A stretch of DNA of 64,000 bases from GCA-2748575 sp965222725. GTDB lineage: Bacteria > Pseudomonadota > Gammaproteobacteria > Pseudomonadales > Ketobacteraceae. Positions 26,662 through 34,917 of this stretch are shown here, in pieces. Every line of letters begins with the position of its first letter. The first letter of the stretch is position 1. The stretch covers positions 3,286,001-3,350,000 of the forward strand of contig OZ244969.1 of the NCBI GenBank assembly GCA_965222725.1. The letters run 5' to 3'. The position numbers and the translations under genes were made by a program. The notes under the pieces were generated by a model, which was not told where the DNA came from, made no database searches, and saw only the letters and a list, made by a program, of their open reading frames with translations.

Positions 26662-27600
26662 TTAGGCGGGAGAAAGTTCTTTTAAGGGCAACTCTGCCGC
26701 CAGGCGATCCAGCGCCCGCTCACCCCAAGCGGTTCCGCCGATGGCCTGTTCCTGCTGAAAAATCCGGGCGACTGCCGGTAGTTGCAAAAAGGCGTTGCCC
26801 CGTTCCACCATCAGGCAATTAAAGAGCGCCCGGTATTTCCAGCCATCAATGGCCAGCTTCAAACAGAGTGATTCGGCTTCCTGAACCCGGGCTTGCAGTT
26901 CCTCATGGGTCAGTTCATTCAATTGCGCGGGATAATGCTGCCAGAGAAAATTCAGAATGGCCTGACGTGATTCGTGGCCGGATTGCGTCAGTGTTGCCAG
27001 GGTTTGTTCCGATAAGATCAGCCATGGCGCAGGGCCGGGTACCGGCAGATCATCTGCCATGCTGTCGGATAAAAATTCATTGGGTTGATACAGCCAACCC
27101 TGATTATCCTCCTGAAAAAACAAACCATAGCAGGGCTGAAACAGCTGACGTTTTTCCTGCTCGGTTCCATGCACGTACAGGGCCTGCGCTACCTGGCCGT
27201 CGAAAAAACGAAAGTATCCGCAGGAATCGTCTTCATGGCGTACCGTCAGCAGGCTTTGCCAGAAAGGTAATTGCTGGTCCAGGTCATAGGGCGATAAAAA
27301 CGCGAATGCGGTGCCCGGGTGTTCTGCAGACAACCAATCCAGATATAACGCAGAACCCGGGTGCAGTTCGATCAGGTAGGGGCATTCGCTGAGGTTGTCA
27401 TCATCAATGCCCAGAAATAACGGCAGGTATCGGGGCGTTTCATCCAGCATAAAATATTGCCGGATAACTTCCTGGCGTAAGGCGCCATCCACCAAAAGAT
27501 AACCCCGCAGGGGCATGGGCGTCTGCGGGGTTTGTTCGAGGTATGCCTCAACCTGTTCGAGTAACGCGGTGCCTGTCACTGTCAGCGTCTGTGCAGGCAA
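26662..27600 (-). CDS. DUF4123-domain protein (possible T6SS effector adaptor)
   Basis: 312-residue cytoplasmic protein. The first 150 residues match the DUF4123 layout: YLLVDGAL, CPYLIELHPGS, a Trp-Leu segment, then DSCGYFRFFDGQVAQAL. DUF4123 proteins (Tap-1/TEC) load effectors onto VgrG in type VI secretion. No vgrG, hcp or effector gene is in the window, so that role is only a family-based suggestion. The start is uncertain: TTG at 27600 has no good ribosome site and GTG at 27579 is an alternative. The 5' end overlaps the sigma-like gene by 19 bp, so the two are translationally coupled. Confidence 0.75.
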   Translation of the reverse strand: MPAQTLTVTGTALLEQVEAYLEQTPQTPMPLRGYLLVDGALRQEVIRQYFMLDETPRYLPLFLGIDDDNLSECPYLIELHPGSALYLDWLSAEHPGTAFAFLSPYDLDQQLPFWQSLLTVRHEDDSCGYFRFFDGQVAQALYVHGTEQEKRQLFQPCYGLFFQEDNQGWLYQPNEFLSDSMADDLPVPGPAPWLILSEQTLATLTQSGHESRQAILNFLWQHYPAQLNELTHEELQARVQEAESLCLKLAIDGWKYRALFNCLMVERGNAFLQLPAVARIFQQEQAIGGTAWGERALDRLAAELPLKELSPA

Positions 27601-28367
27601 TCTGCGAAATCCTGATTCAGGTATTCCGGTATCAGCTCCATCATTTTCTTGCGGGCGTTGAGCAGCATAATCCGCACGTTGGTGGCGCTGTGTCCGGTTT
27701 TATCGGCAATTTCATTGCAGCTAAGGCCTTCGCATACCGCAAACCGCAAATGCTTGTATTGCATGGGGGTCAGGTAAGAGCGAATAGCTTCCACCATGAA
27801 CGACAGCTGCTCGTCATTCATATCGGCTTCGGCTTCTGCCTCTTCATGGCAAACGCAATCGTCACTGGCGGCATAGAGTGCCTGTTGCCAGGATTCTGTT
27901 TGCAGCGGCTGCAGATATTCTTCTTCCACGACTGACTTGTGATAGTCGTTTTCCGATGTTTCCGGCAGCAGGTCCAGGGTTACGTACGAGGGAAACTCCT
28001 TAATAACGGCTTCCACCATACGGGTAGTGGCAATCATTTTCAGAGTCCCCAGCATAATCTGGTTACGCCGCTCACCCATGGCATTCAGGTTCTTTTGATG
28101 AATGCTTGCCAGTGGTTTATAACCCACATCGCAAAACAGACTCAGCAGAGAGTCCGAGGCATCGCTGGGCAGATATTTGGCCCCGATCTTTTTGATCAGT
28201 GGCGCGCAATAGCGGTTAAAATTTGCGGCGATAAAAATATAGATATCCAGCGTTTTCCACTCTTCATCGGACAGGTGTGTCAGGTTTCTGTATTTCGACA
28301 GATGCTGCCCGAGGTTCTGCAGATGATTGTGTGAATGGTCTTGTGACAGGACTTGATTCCCCATCAT
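27582..28367 (-). CDS. Sigma-factor-like regulator (region 4 helix-turn-helix)
   Basis: 261 residues. The C-terminal 65 residues look like sigma-70 region 4: SYLTPMQYKHLRFAVCEGLS, then CNEIADKTGHSATNVRIMLL and NARKKMMELIPEYL, a helix-turn-helix with ECF-like spacing. The N-terminal 150 residues include a plausible region 2-like helical part but no clear match. A four-residue repeat of Glu-Ala (EEAEAEAD) separates the two. It may be a divergent ECF sigma factor or a LuxR-like single-domain regulator. ATG at 28367, with a second ATG at 28364. It is transcribed with the overlapping DUF4123 gene, after a long structured leader. Confidence 0.68.
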   Translation of the reverse strand: MMGNQVLSQDHSHNHLQNLGQHLSKYRNLTHLSDEEWKTLDIYIFIAANFNRYCAPLIKKIGAKYLPSDASDSLLSLFCDVGYKPLASIHQKNLNAMGERRNQIMLGTLKMIATTRMVEAVIKEFPSYVTLDLLPETSENDYHKSVVEEEYLQPLQTESWQQALYAASDDCVCHEEAEAEADMNDEQLSFMVEAIRSYLTPMQYKHLRFAVCEGLSCNEIADKTGHSATNVRIMLLNARKKMMELIPEYLNQDFADCLHRR

Positions 28368-28488
28368 AAAAACTCCCTTTTTACGGCTTGCAAATATCCA
28401 AACTGAAACACGCCCTGCAACCGCCTCCCCTGAGTTTGGATTCGCCCATGTCGTTGCAATAAACGAATCCTGTCGGCAGTTGCATACA

Positions 28489-28543
28489 GCGCTTTTTAGA
28501 GGTTTATGAATTGATGCTTATGAGGAAACCATCTAAAAAGTGC
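28489..28543. promoter_or_regulatory. Long hairpin (12+5 bp stem) upstream of sigma-like gene
   Basis: GCGCTTTTTAGA (28489-28500) pairs with TCTAAAAAGTGC (28532-28543), 12 pairs with one G-U. GGTTT (28501-28505) pairs with AAACC (28526-28530), leaving a 20-base loop and one bulged A. It sits about 120 bp upstream of the sigma-like start. It could be an mRNA leader element or a protein-binding inverted repeat. Confidence 0.6.
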
Positions 28544-28656
28544 GGCCAAGATATCAGCGAGAAATAAGTGGTGCAATAGGCTCAATCCAATTTGAGCAAT
28601 ATCTCACACGAAAATATTCACAACGCCGCAATTTCAAAAAAAATGTTCAAAAAAGC

Positions 28657-28681
28657 CCAAAAATTAATAATAAATTTTTGG
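28657..28681 (-). terminator. Terminator-like stem after the exported-protein gene
   Basis: CCAAAAATT, 7-base loop, AATTTTTGG: a perfect 9-bp, AT-rich stem. On the minus strand it is followed by GC and then a T-tract, 60 bases past the end of the gene at 28741. A weak stem, but placement and T-tract fit an intrinsic terminator. Confidence 0.55.
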
Positions 28682-28740
28682 TCACCCTGTCTTTATCAGT
28701 GTTCGCCCCAAAGATTTGGGTGTGCAGTTTTCTGCGCACT

Positions 28741-29547
28741 TCAGTCCTTGTTGCTGACTTTGTTGCCCGTGTTGCGGCCTTCGTTATAGGCGTCGTAAAT
28801 TTCCAGCATGCCGCCGGCATAGGCGTGAGTCTGTTCACTGGTTTGCAGTGACTTCAGAGTTCTCAATACCTGGTAATCGTAAAAGTCTGCCTGCAACAGG
28901 CAGGGGTTTAACGCGTTCATATAACGGGCCATCAAAAACCAGGCAACCAGTCGCCATTGAATATCCGGCAGAGATTCAATTTGCCGGTTCAGTGACTCCA
29001 GTGGTTCGCCGGTCAGCATTCGCAGGCTTTCGGTGGCAGCCGGTTCTGTCTTGCGACAAAGCGGCGGACTGAAGCCGGCTTGCTGAATAGCGGTTTCCAT
29101 CAGTGGTCCGCTGGTTTTGAAAAAATGTTCCAGCATCACCAGACGGGATTCTTCCGGAGCCAGGGCCCGGGCATGTCGCAACGATGTGACTGCCTGATCC
29201 GGGTAACCACTGAAGAATTCATACAGCGCCAGATAAATAAAAATCTGTAACTGTCGCTGGCTGTTGCTGGTGGCGGCCATTTCAATCAGCATTTGCCGTT
29301 GTCGCTTGATGCTGGCTGGTAACACCTGAATCATGGCCTTGTGATACTCACGCACCGGATCGGCATCGGCCAGCCAGATAATATCTTCCGGTCCCGGCAG
29401 ATTGTTATCGTTTGTTGGCGCATTGGTACCAGTCAGCTCGCTAATACAGCGGGTAATTTCATTCTGTGGACACACACTGGCAGGGCTCCCGGTTGACACC
29501 GCCATTCCGGCAATCAGCAGCAGCCCGCGAAGTTTTTTCCGTGCCAT
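28741..29547 (-). CDS. Exported helical protein, unknown (partner of SprT-like gene)
   Basis: 268 residues with a short signal peptide (LRGLLLIAGMAVSTGSPASV), so periplasmic or secreted. The mature protein has several Cys (VCPQ, RCIS, LCRK, PCLL). Its helical middle region (LQIFIYLALYEFFSGYPDQA, then VTSLRHARALAPEE) looks like one or two tetratricopeptide-type helix pairs. No family recognised. It starts 3 bp after the stop of the metallopeptidase gene, so the two form a unit. Confidence 0.75.
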   Translation of the reverse strand: MARKKLRGLLLIAGMAVSTGSPASVCPQNEITRCISELTGTNAPTNDNNLPGPEDIIWLADADPVREYHKAMIQVLPASIKRQRQMLIEMAATSNSQRQLQIFIYLALYEFFSGYPDQAVTSLRHARALAPEESRLVMLEHFFKTSGPLMETAIQQAGFSPPLCRKTEPAATESLRMLTGEPLESLNRQIESLPDIQWRLVAWFLMARYMNALNPCLLQADFYDYQVLRTLKSLQTSEQTHAYAGGMLEIYDAYNEGRNTGNKVSNKD

Positions 29548-29550
29548 GGG

Positions 29551-30204
29551 TCAGGAACACCGCAACGTGGGGAAGCCTTCTTTTTCCAGCCATTCGATGG
29601 CCCGCTGGCGGTGGGGTGCTTCCCGCTCAAGTTCCATAAAGGCTTCTGAATGCTGTTCGTGTTCGTCGCTGGGAACTACCTGGTGGCAGCACTCGTGATA
29701 AATCAGGTAGCGCAATACAAACTGGGGAATGTTGCGCTGGTGCAGGTGAGGGTGGATGGCGATTACCCGGGTGTCCGGGTAATAGCAGGCAGCGGGGACC
29801 GCTTTCACGGTGCGGATGCTGGCATTGTACATTTCCGCATAGTGCTGCCAGTTGCCCTGGGTTTTTTTCAGTATATGGCACATGGCCAGTTGGGAATCGC
29901 CGTGGCCGGCTTCTGCCAGTGGCTTGAGCAGGCCGGTGGCCTCGGTGAGTTTACGTTCCTGAATAAGGCCTATGGCCCGCCGGAACACATAGCGATCTTC
30001 GTCGCTCAGGTGATATTCACCGGGGTTTTCCCGAACACTGACAGTGCCGCGGGGAACTTCCCAGCAAACGGTGGCTTCGATGCTGTTTTTAAAATGCTTT
30101 TTGTTTACGGCCTGAAAACAGCGCTCCAGCAGCTCACTGTCGCAGCTGTCTGCCGGGTCTTCCAGCGTGTCCGGGGAGTGAATATCCGGGGGTGATAGAT
30201 CCAT
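29551..30204 (-). CDS. SprT-like zinc metallopeptidase-fold protein with inserted helical repeat
   Basis: 217 residues. The C-terminal part has HECCH at 170-174 (IYHECCHQV) followed by EHEQHSEAFMELE, the His-x3-His zinc site and third-ligand region of SprT-like proteins. The N-terminal part (AVNKKHFKNSIEATVCW) is the usual start of that domain. Between them, about residues 72-115 look like one Sel1/TPR-type repeat (ATGLLKPLAEAGHGDSQLAM), an insertion I do not know from the family. The ATG at 30204 is chosen because AAGGAAGG precedes it. No signal peptide, so probably cytoplasmic. SprT-like proteins include DNA-protein crosslink proteases; the role here is unknown. Confidence 0.75.
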   Translation of the reverse strand: MDLSPPDIHSPDTLEDPADSCDSELLERCFQAVNKKHFKNSIEATVCWEVPRGTVSVRENPGEYHLSDEDRYVFRRAIGLIQERKLTEATGLLKPLAEAGHGDSQLAMCHILKKTQGNWQHYAEMYNASIRTVKAVPAACYYPDTRVIAIHPHLHQRNIPQFVLRYLIYHECCHQVVPSDEHEQHSEAFMELEREAPHRQRAIEWLEKEGFPTLRCS

Positions 30205-30445
30205 GGTCAACCTTCCTTGCGTCCAAGTTACTGCTTAATCACCGGTTTGCCCGGTCGGAATGTGAGGTGACCGGGTTGGGTGTCATTAATCTGGAATCGG
30301 GATTAATGAAAAATGTGCGAATCCGTGCACATCAGGGCAGAACTGAATTGTACGGTGGGAGGGCTGCCATTCAAGTGAAATATTCACGTTTTTTGTGCGA
30401 AATATCTGATTTTGTCCACCGTCTGTGAATGCTAATTGAGCAGGC

Positions 30446-31273
30446 TCAGCGTTCGGCATCCTGATCCTTCCGGGGATCTTGCACCCCGAAATGGTCCAGC
30501 AAACGCTGCATTTTCTCCTCTAAATCATCTACTTTGGCCTCCAGCTGGGCGATCTTCTTGAGCTGCTTCTGTTCATACTGGAGTTCCTTCTGAACCCCTT
30601 TGGAGAGAAGAAAGGCCGACAAGTTGGCGGTAATCAGCGACACCATGACAATGCCGATCATGATCAGGATGGAGGCAAAGAAGCGGCCTTCACCGCTCGC
30701 GGGAACAATATCCCCGTATCCTACCGTGGTCACTGTGACCCAGGCCCACCAGATGCCGTCCTGTGGGGTATCAATGGCCGGGTCTATGGTGGAAATAGTG
30801 ATTCCCCCGGCAGTGATAAAGAAGGCGAAGAACAACAGGGTTTTGCCCAGATGGTTTTTGGACAGTACCAGCCGGATGGAGTGGACATTATGGGTGAAGT
30901 ATCCGAATAGCAGGACAAGCCTCACCATCCGGACAGCCCCGATCCGGTTCAGGGTTTCGAATACCATGGGAACGGCCAGCAGAATAATGACCACATGGGC
31001 CCAGTTGCGTATCAGGTAACGCAGGGGCTTGTCGCACACGGCGGTGAGCACCACGGTTTCGAACAGGAAGAAGCCCCAGATGATCCAGTCAGATACCAGT
31101 CGGGCCTGGTCCGACAGCATGTCTCTGGAGGTGAGGTTCCACTCCACCAGAATCCACACGGCGATCAGCAGCATCAGGGGATCAAACAGTTCCGCAAGCC
31201 GCATGGCCCGCGGGTTTTCGCGGGGATCAACGCCACCAAAACCAAAGATAATGTCAATGCCGGGTTTTATCAT
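30446..31273 (-). CDS. Voltage-gated-like potassium channel
   Basis: 275 residues, six-helix channel subunit. The selectivity filter TVGYGD lies in WWAWVTVTTVGYGDIVPASG between the last two helices, and an Arg-bearing segment (RMVRLVLLFGYF) is in the position of a voltage-sensor helix. After the pore helix a cytoplasmic coiled coil (about residues 225-265) ends the protein. It would form tetramers in the inner membrane and conduct K+. It stands alone, with no RCK domain. Confidence 0.92.
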   Translation of the reverse strand: MIKPGIDIIFGFGGVDPRENPRAMRLAELFDPLMLLIAVWILVEWNLTSRDMLSDQARLVSDWIIWGFFLFETVVLTAVCDKPLRYLIRNWAHVVIILLAVPMVFETLNRIGAVRMVRLVLLFGYFTHNVHSIRLVLSKNHLGKTLLFFAFFITAGGITISTIDPAIDTPQDGIWWAWVTVTTVGYGDIVPASGEGRFFASILIMIGIVMVSLITANLSAFLLSKGVQKELQYEQKQLKKIAQLEAKVDDLEEKMQRLLDHFGVQDPRKDQDAER

Positions 31274-31369
31274 GATGCTCCGAAGTCAGGGGTACCTCTA
31301 ACCTGTATAGGAATAAGTATAGGCCGATAACCCTGCATTGAGCAGGGGTTGTACCGGATAGCGCCGGGG

Positions 31370-32386
31370 TTACTTGTCCTGATTGGTGTGCAGCCGGTAG
31401 TTGCCGGGGGTTAACCCTGTCCATTTCTTGAAGGCCCGGTGGAAGGTGCTGGGCTCGGAAAAGCCCATCAGTTCGGCAATTTCATTAATGCTGTACTGGG
31501 AACGGCTCAGGTAATAGATGGCAGCATCCCGGCGCATTGTGTCCTTGATTTCCTGATAGGAGGAGTTTTCCTGTTTCAGGCGGCGGCGCAGGGTTTGTGG
31601 CGTGGTATTGAGTACCTTGGCCACGGTTTCAAAATCCGGAAAATCCTCCCGGAAATCCTTGCCGATCACGCTGCGCACCTGGGCTGTTACGCTGTTGTCG
31701 TTATCCGGAATCACGATCAGGTTGCCGGGTGCCTCTTTGAGGAACTCTTTCAGTGAATCCTCGGTCTGCATAACCGGCAGATCCAGCAGCTTGGCGGAAA
31801 ATACCAGGGCATCCACAGGCTGGCTGTATTGAATCGGGCAGCGGAACAGGGTGTGGTATTCGTCGCTGTTGTCAGGGCGGGCAATGGACAAGCGTACTTC
31901 CGTGAGGGAAATCCGCTGGCCGCAGAGCCAGCTGAAGAAGCGGTGTATCAGTACCAGGCAGCCGTCGGTGGTGCCGTGGTCCCAGTCCAGCTCAGGATTG
32001 TCCCAGTGGATAGCCACCTGTACCTGATCCTGGCGGCGGCTGATTTTAAAATGAATATCGTCCAGAAACAGGTTGTAGAAGCGGGTGGCCATCAGCAGTG
32101 CCCGCTGCAGGGTACGACAATGGATGACGCTGTGAGTCATCATGGCAAAAGCACCGGAACGGGTGCGTTTGACGCCGCCCAGGCGTAAAAACTCGTCCTG
32201 CACCTGAGTCATGATCTCATGGGCAATCGATACATAATGTTCGCTGGCGATACGGGCGTGGGGTTCTTCCACCAGCGATGGCGGAATGTCACGGCTGGCA
32301 AGCAGCGGGGCCGGGTCCATGCCGGCCTGCTGGGCTCGCGTCAGCAAGCCTTTCAGGTAGCGTATCGATACGGTATTGGCTTTCAT
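31370..32386 (-). CDS. AraC-family transcriptional regulator (OruR-like)
   Basis: About 338 residues. The N-terminal 190 residues look like the arabinose-binding-type domain of the OruR/ArgR group (SIRYLKGLLTRAQQAGMDP, ISRRQDQVQVAIHWDNPEL). The C-terminal 100 residues are an AraC double helix-turn-helix (VAKVLNTTPQTLRRRLKQEN, then YSINEIAELMGFSEPSTFHR). The ATG at 32386 is preferred over a GTG at 32416 because the family begins just there. It is divergent from the CoA-transferase gene at 32605, which it may regulate; no operator was identified. Confidence 0.88.
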   Translation of the reverse strand: MKANTVSIRYLKGLLTRAQQAGMDPAPLLASRDIPPSLVEEPHARIASEHYVSIAHEIMTQVQDEFLRLGGVKRTRSGAFAMMTHSVIHCRTLQRALLMATRFYNLFLDDIHFKISRRQDQVQVAIHWDNPELDWDHGTTDGCLVLIHRFFSWLCGQRISLTEVRLSIARPDNSDEYHTLFRCPIQYSQPVDALVFSAKLLDLPVMQTEDSLKEFLKEAPGNLIVIPDNDNSVTAQVRSVIGKDFREDFPDFETVAKVLNTTPQTLRRRLKQENSSYQEIKDTMRRDAAIYYLSRSQYSINEIAELMGFSEPSTFHRAFKKWTGLTPGNYRLHTNQDK

Positions 32387-32604
32387 AACGGAATACTCAC
32401 TTAAACAGCGGGCCACAGTTTGCCCCAGCCTCGCCGGCTTCGCAAATCAGGGGTTGCGGGCCGGTGCCCCTGCAACAAATCGTCAGGGATTTTGAGCAGT
32501 CCTGTCATTGGCGCCGGGTTCGCAGCCGACTAAGGTGGGTGAAATTGAGTGTTTACATCATTACATCTCTAAAATTAAATAAACCCAGGAAATAGGTAAT
32601 TAAG

Positions 32605-33786
32605 ATGCCGGGACCATTAGCTTCTCTGAAAGTGCTTGATTTCTCCACCCTGCTGCCGGGGCCGTTTGGCTCCATGATGCTGGCAGACTGGGGCGCCGAT
32701 GTTGTGCGGATTGAATCCCCCACACGGCCGGACATGGTGCGCATGCTGCCACCCCAGGATAACGGCGTATCCGCCGCCCACAGTTTTCTGAACCGTTCCA
32801 AAAAATCCCTGTCGCTGGATCTGAAAAAGCCGGAAGGCGTGGAAGTGGTCAAGCAGCTGGTCAAGGAATACGACGTGGTGATCGAGCAATTCCGCCCCGG
32901 TGTGATGGATCGTCTGGGCGTGGGATACGACGCCCTGAAAGCAGTGAACCCGGGGGTTATCTATTGTTCCATCACCGGCTATGGCCAGACCGGGCCCTAT
33001 AAAAACCGCGCAGGCCATGACCTGAACTATCTCTCCATTGCCGGTATTACCGGCTACAACGGTCGCAAATCTACCGGACCGGCACCGATTAACGTTCAGG
33101 TGGCGGACGTGGCGGGTGGTTCCTATCACAGTGTGATGTCCATACTGGCGGCGGTAGTTCACCGCAGTCAGACAGGGGAAGGTCAGTATATAGATGTGAG
33201 CATGACCGATGCTGCCTTTTCCATGCACGCCCTGACGGCGCCACCGGCACTGGTGGGTGATATGCAACCGGGACTGGAAGCTACCCAGCTGAACGGTGGC
33301 ACTTTTTATGACTGCTATGAAACCAGTGATGGTCGTTACTTCTCTGTGGGCGGGCTGGAGCCCCAGTTCTTTGCCCAGTTTTGCCAGGCTTTGGGGCACC
33401 CGGAATGGGCGGGCAAGGGGCTGGCACTGAACGAGGAAATACAGACTCAGCTCAAGCAGGATATTGCCGGCGTAATGAAAACCAAAACCTTTGCTGAATG
33501 GAGCGAGGTATTTGCCGCACTGGATTCCTGTAGTGAACCGGTATTGAGCTTTACCGAAGCCTGTGAACATCCGCAGATTCAGGCCCGTGAGCTTCTGGTG
33601 GATGTGCCGGTCGCGGATGGCGTGACCCAGAAACAGCTGGCATCGCCGGTGAAATTTTCCGGCACGCAACCGGAATACCGGCATACGGGGGCTGCTTTGG
33701 GAGCGCACACCGATCAGGTACTCAGTGACGCGGGGATGAGTGAAGCGCAGATTGCGGAGCTCAGACGAGTGGGTGCAATACTCTAG
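32605..33786 (+). CDS. Class III CoA-transferase (CaiB/BaiF family)
   Basis: 393 residues with the formyl-CoA-transferase/alpha-methylacyl-CoA-racemase fold. Visible features: STLLPGPFGSMMLADWGADV at the N terminus, DLKKPEGVEVVKQLV, the conserved GYGQTGPYKNRAGHDLNYL, catalytic Asp in NVQVADVAGGSY, and LDSCSEPVLSFTEA near the C terminus. It transfers CoA between acids or racemises alpha-methylacyl-CoA; the latter is slightly favoured by length. AGGAAATAGG lies before the ATG. Ends at a strong hairpin (33807-33833). Confidence 0.9.
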   Translation: MPGPLASLKVLDFSTLLPGPFGSMMLADWGADVVRIESPTRPDMVRMLPPQDNGVSAAHSFLNRSKKSLSLDLKKPEGVEVVKQLVKEYDVVIEQFRPGVMDRLGVGYDALKAVNPGVIYCSITGYGQTGPYKNRAGHDLNYLSIAGITGYNGRKSTGPAPINVQVADVAGGSYHSVMSILAAVVHRSQTGEGQYIDVSMTDAAFSMHALTAPPALVGDMQPGLEATQLNGGTFYDCYETSDGRYFSVGGLEPQFFAQFCQALGHPEWAGKGLALNEEIQTQLKQDIAGVMKTKTFAEWSEVFAALDSCSEPVLSFTEACEHPQIQARELLVDVPVADGVTQKQLASPVKFSGTQPEYRHTGAALGAHTDQVLSDAGMSEAQIAELRRVGAIL

Positions 33787-33806
33787 CTAGTGCACGCCCA
33801 GAAACA

Positions 33807-33833
33807 AGACAGGGCCGGTAGTTGGCCCTGTCT
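33807..33833. terminator. Terminator-like hairpin, 10-bp perfect stem
   Basis: AGACAGGGCC (33807-33816), 7-base loop, GGCCCTGTCT (33824-33833), between the convergent CoA-transferase and SH3-protein genes. There is only a weak T-tract on the plus strand. Confidence 0.65.
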
Positions 33834-33891
33834 GCATGGATTCACTATATGTGTTTGTCATCTGGTATTTAGCGTGCTTTAATACAGCTAA

Positions 33892-34581
33892 CTACCATTC
33901 ACTGCGACGCTTGCGGCCGGACATTTTCGGAATCATCACGGCCATCAGTGCACCGGCAATCACCGCTATAATGCCCCACTTAATGCCTTCTTTCAGATTG
34001 TCCTCGCCAAGAATGGCGTTTTCCGCTTTCAGGTTTTCCAGCTCCACTTTCAACAGTTCCGTGGATTCCTGAAGTTTGCGATAGGAGCGTTCCGTATTCA
34101 CGGCGTTTTTGGAAATCCGCTGCAGGTTTTCCAGTTCTTCCTGTAGTGTGCTGTTGCTGGAATCCAGTTTGCCGCGAATGGACTGTAGCTCTTTCAGGCG
34201 GGATTCGGCTTCTGCCAGGCGGGTTTTCAGTTCGGTGTTTTCGTTTTCCAGGGTTTTCAGGCGGCGGTTGGCCACTTCCAGCTGATCCCGTGCGATAGGT
34301 GTTTCTGTCAGATACTGCGCCTGTATCCAGCCGGTCTGGGAACCGTAGCGAACCTTGCTCCAGCCGTCTTCGGATTCTTCCAGCACTTCCAGCTTGGAGC
34401 CGCTGGGTAAAAAGTTAAGAATCTTGTAGCCATTGGTTGGCCCGGCGCGCATATCCACGCGCAGAATATCGTGAATATAAGCTGTTTTGGCGAATGCGCC
34501 CGGGGAGGCGGCCAATAGTAATGCTAACAGTGAAACTTTAATTCCTTTGAACAGATCGTTCGTTATAGGCATTTTTTGCAT
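33892..34581 (-). CDS. SH3-domain membrane protein, TIGR04211/YgiM type
   Basis: 229 residues: signal peptide (VSLLALLLAASPGAFA), a bacterial SH3b domain (about 33-95: ILRVDMRAGPTNGYKIL, then EDGWSKVRYGSQTGWIQ), a coiled coil (about 100-195), and a C-terminal transmembrane anchor (WGIIAVIAGALMAVMIP) with a basic tail (KMSGRKRRSEW). This architecture is that of the YgiM family. It should be anchored in the inner membrane with the SH3 domain in the periplasm; the function is not established. Confidence 0.88.
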   Translation of the reverse strand: MQKMPITNDLFKGIKVSLLALLLAASPGAFAKTAYIHDILRVDMRAGPTNGYKILNFLPSGSKLEVLEESEDGWSKVRYGSQTGWIQAQYLTETPIARDQLEVANRRLKTLENENTELKTRLAEAESRLKELQSIRGKLDSSNSTLQEELENLQRISKNAVNTERSYRKLQESTELLKVELENLKAENAILGEDNLKEGIKWGIIAVIAGALMAVMIPKMSGRKRRSEW

Positions 34582-34616
34582 TATCGCTGCAATCCTGATT
34601 GGTCAGATAAATCAAA

Positions 34617-34916
34617 TTAAGGAAGAACTTTTTTATAGGGCTTCACCATCACCTGCTGGTAAACACCCGCTTCAATATAGGGGTCAGCATCCGCCCAGGC
34701 CTGAGCGGCTTCCAGGGAATCAAATTCGGCAATTACCAGGCTGCCGGTAAAGCCTGCATCACCCGGGGTTTCTGAATCAATCGCAGGGAAGGGGCCTGCC
34801 ACCATCAGGCGTCCTTCTGCTTTCAGTTTTTCCAGCCGCTCCAGGTGAGCGGGCCGTGCGGATTTGCGTTTTTCCAGACTGTTTTCAACGTCTTCACTGA
34901 CAATGGCGTACCACAT
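34617..34916 (-). CDS. yciI: YciI-family protein
   Basis: 99 residues with the YciI fold: MWYAIVSEDVENSLEKRKSA, then HLERLEKLKAEGRLMVAGPF and WADADPYIEAGVYQQV. The conserved His-Asp pair of the family (RPAHLERL and ADPYIEAGV) is present. Function poorly defined; related proteins are dehydratase-like or have ferredoxin folds. It starts 1 base after the yciB stop, the order yciB-yciI being common in gammaproteobacteria. Confidence 0.9.
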   Translation of the reverse strand: MWYAIVSEDVENSLEKRKSARPAHLERLEKLKAEGRLMVAGPFPAIDSETPGDAGFTGSLVIAEFDSLEAAQAWADADPYIEAGVYQQVMVKPYKKVLP

Positions 34917-34917
34917 A

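Larger units (their letters stand above)
28368..28740. other. 373-bp gene-free, AT-rich, hairpin-rich gap
   Basis: No credible gene on either strand. It holds the 5' region of the sigma-like gene and the 3' region of the exported-protein gene. Inverted repeats include TCCAAACT/AGTTTGGA (28397-28404 and 28433-28440), GGATTCG/CGAATCC (28438-28444 and 28464-28470, sharing three bases with the former), a long hairpin (28489-28543) and a terminator-like stem (28657-28681). The segment about 28600-28680 is markedly richer in A and T than its surroundings. Confidence 0.7.

Noticed and set aside
28489..28543. Integron attC-like site
   Set aside because: The hairpin lacks the paired R and L boxes with GTTRRRY cores, and no integrase gene is present.
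32617..33708. 363-codon open frame antisense to the CoA-transferase gene
   Set aside because: The sense strand is a full-length class III CoA-transferase; the antisense frame has no motifs or ribosome site.
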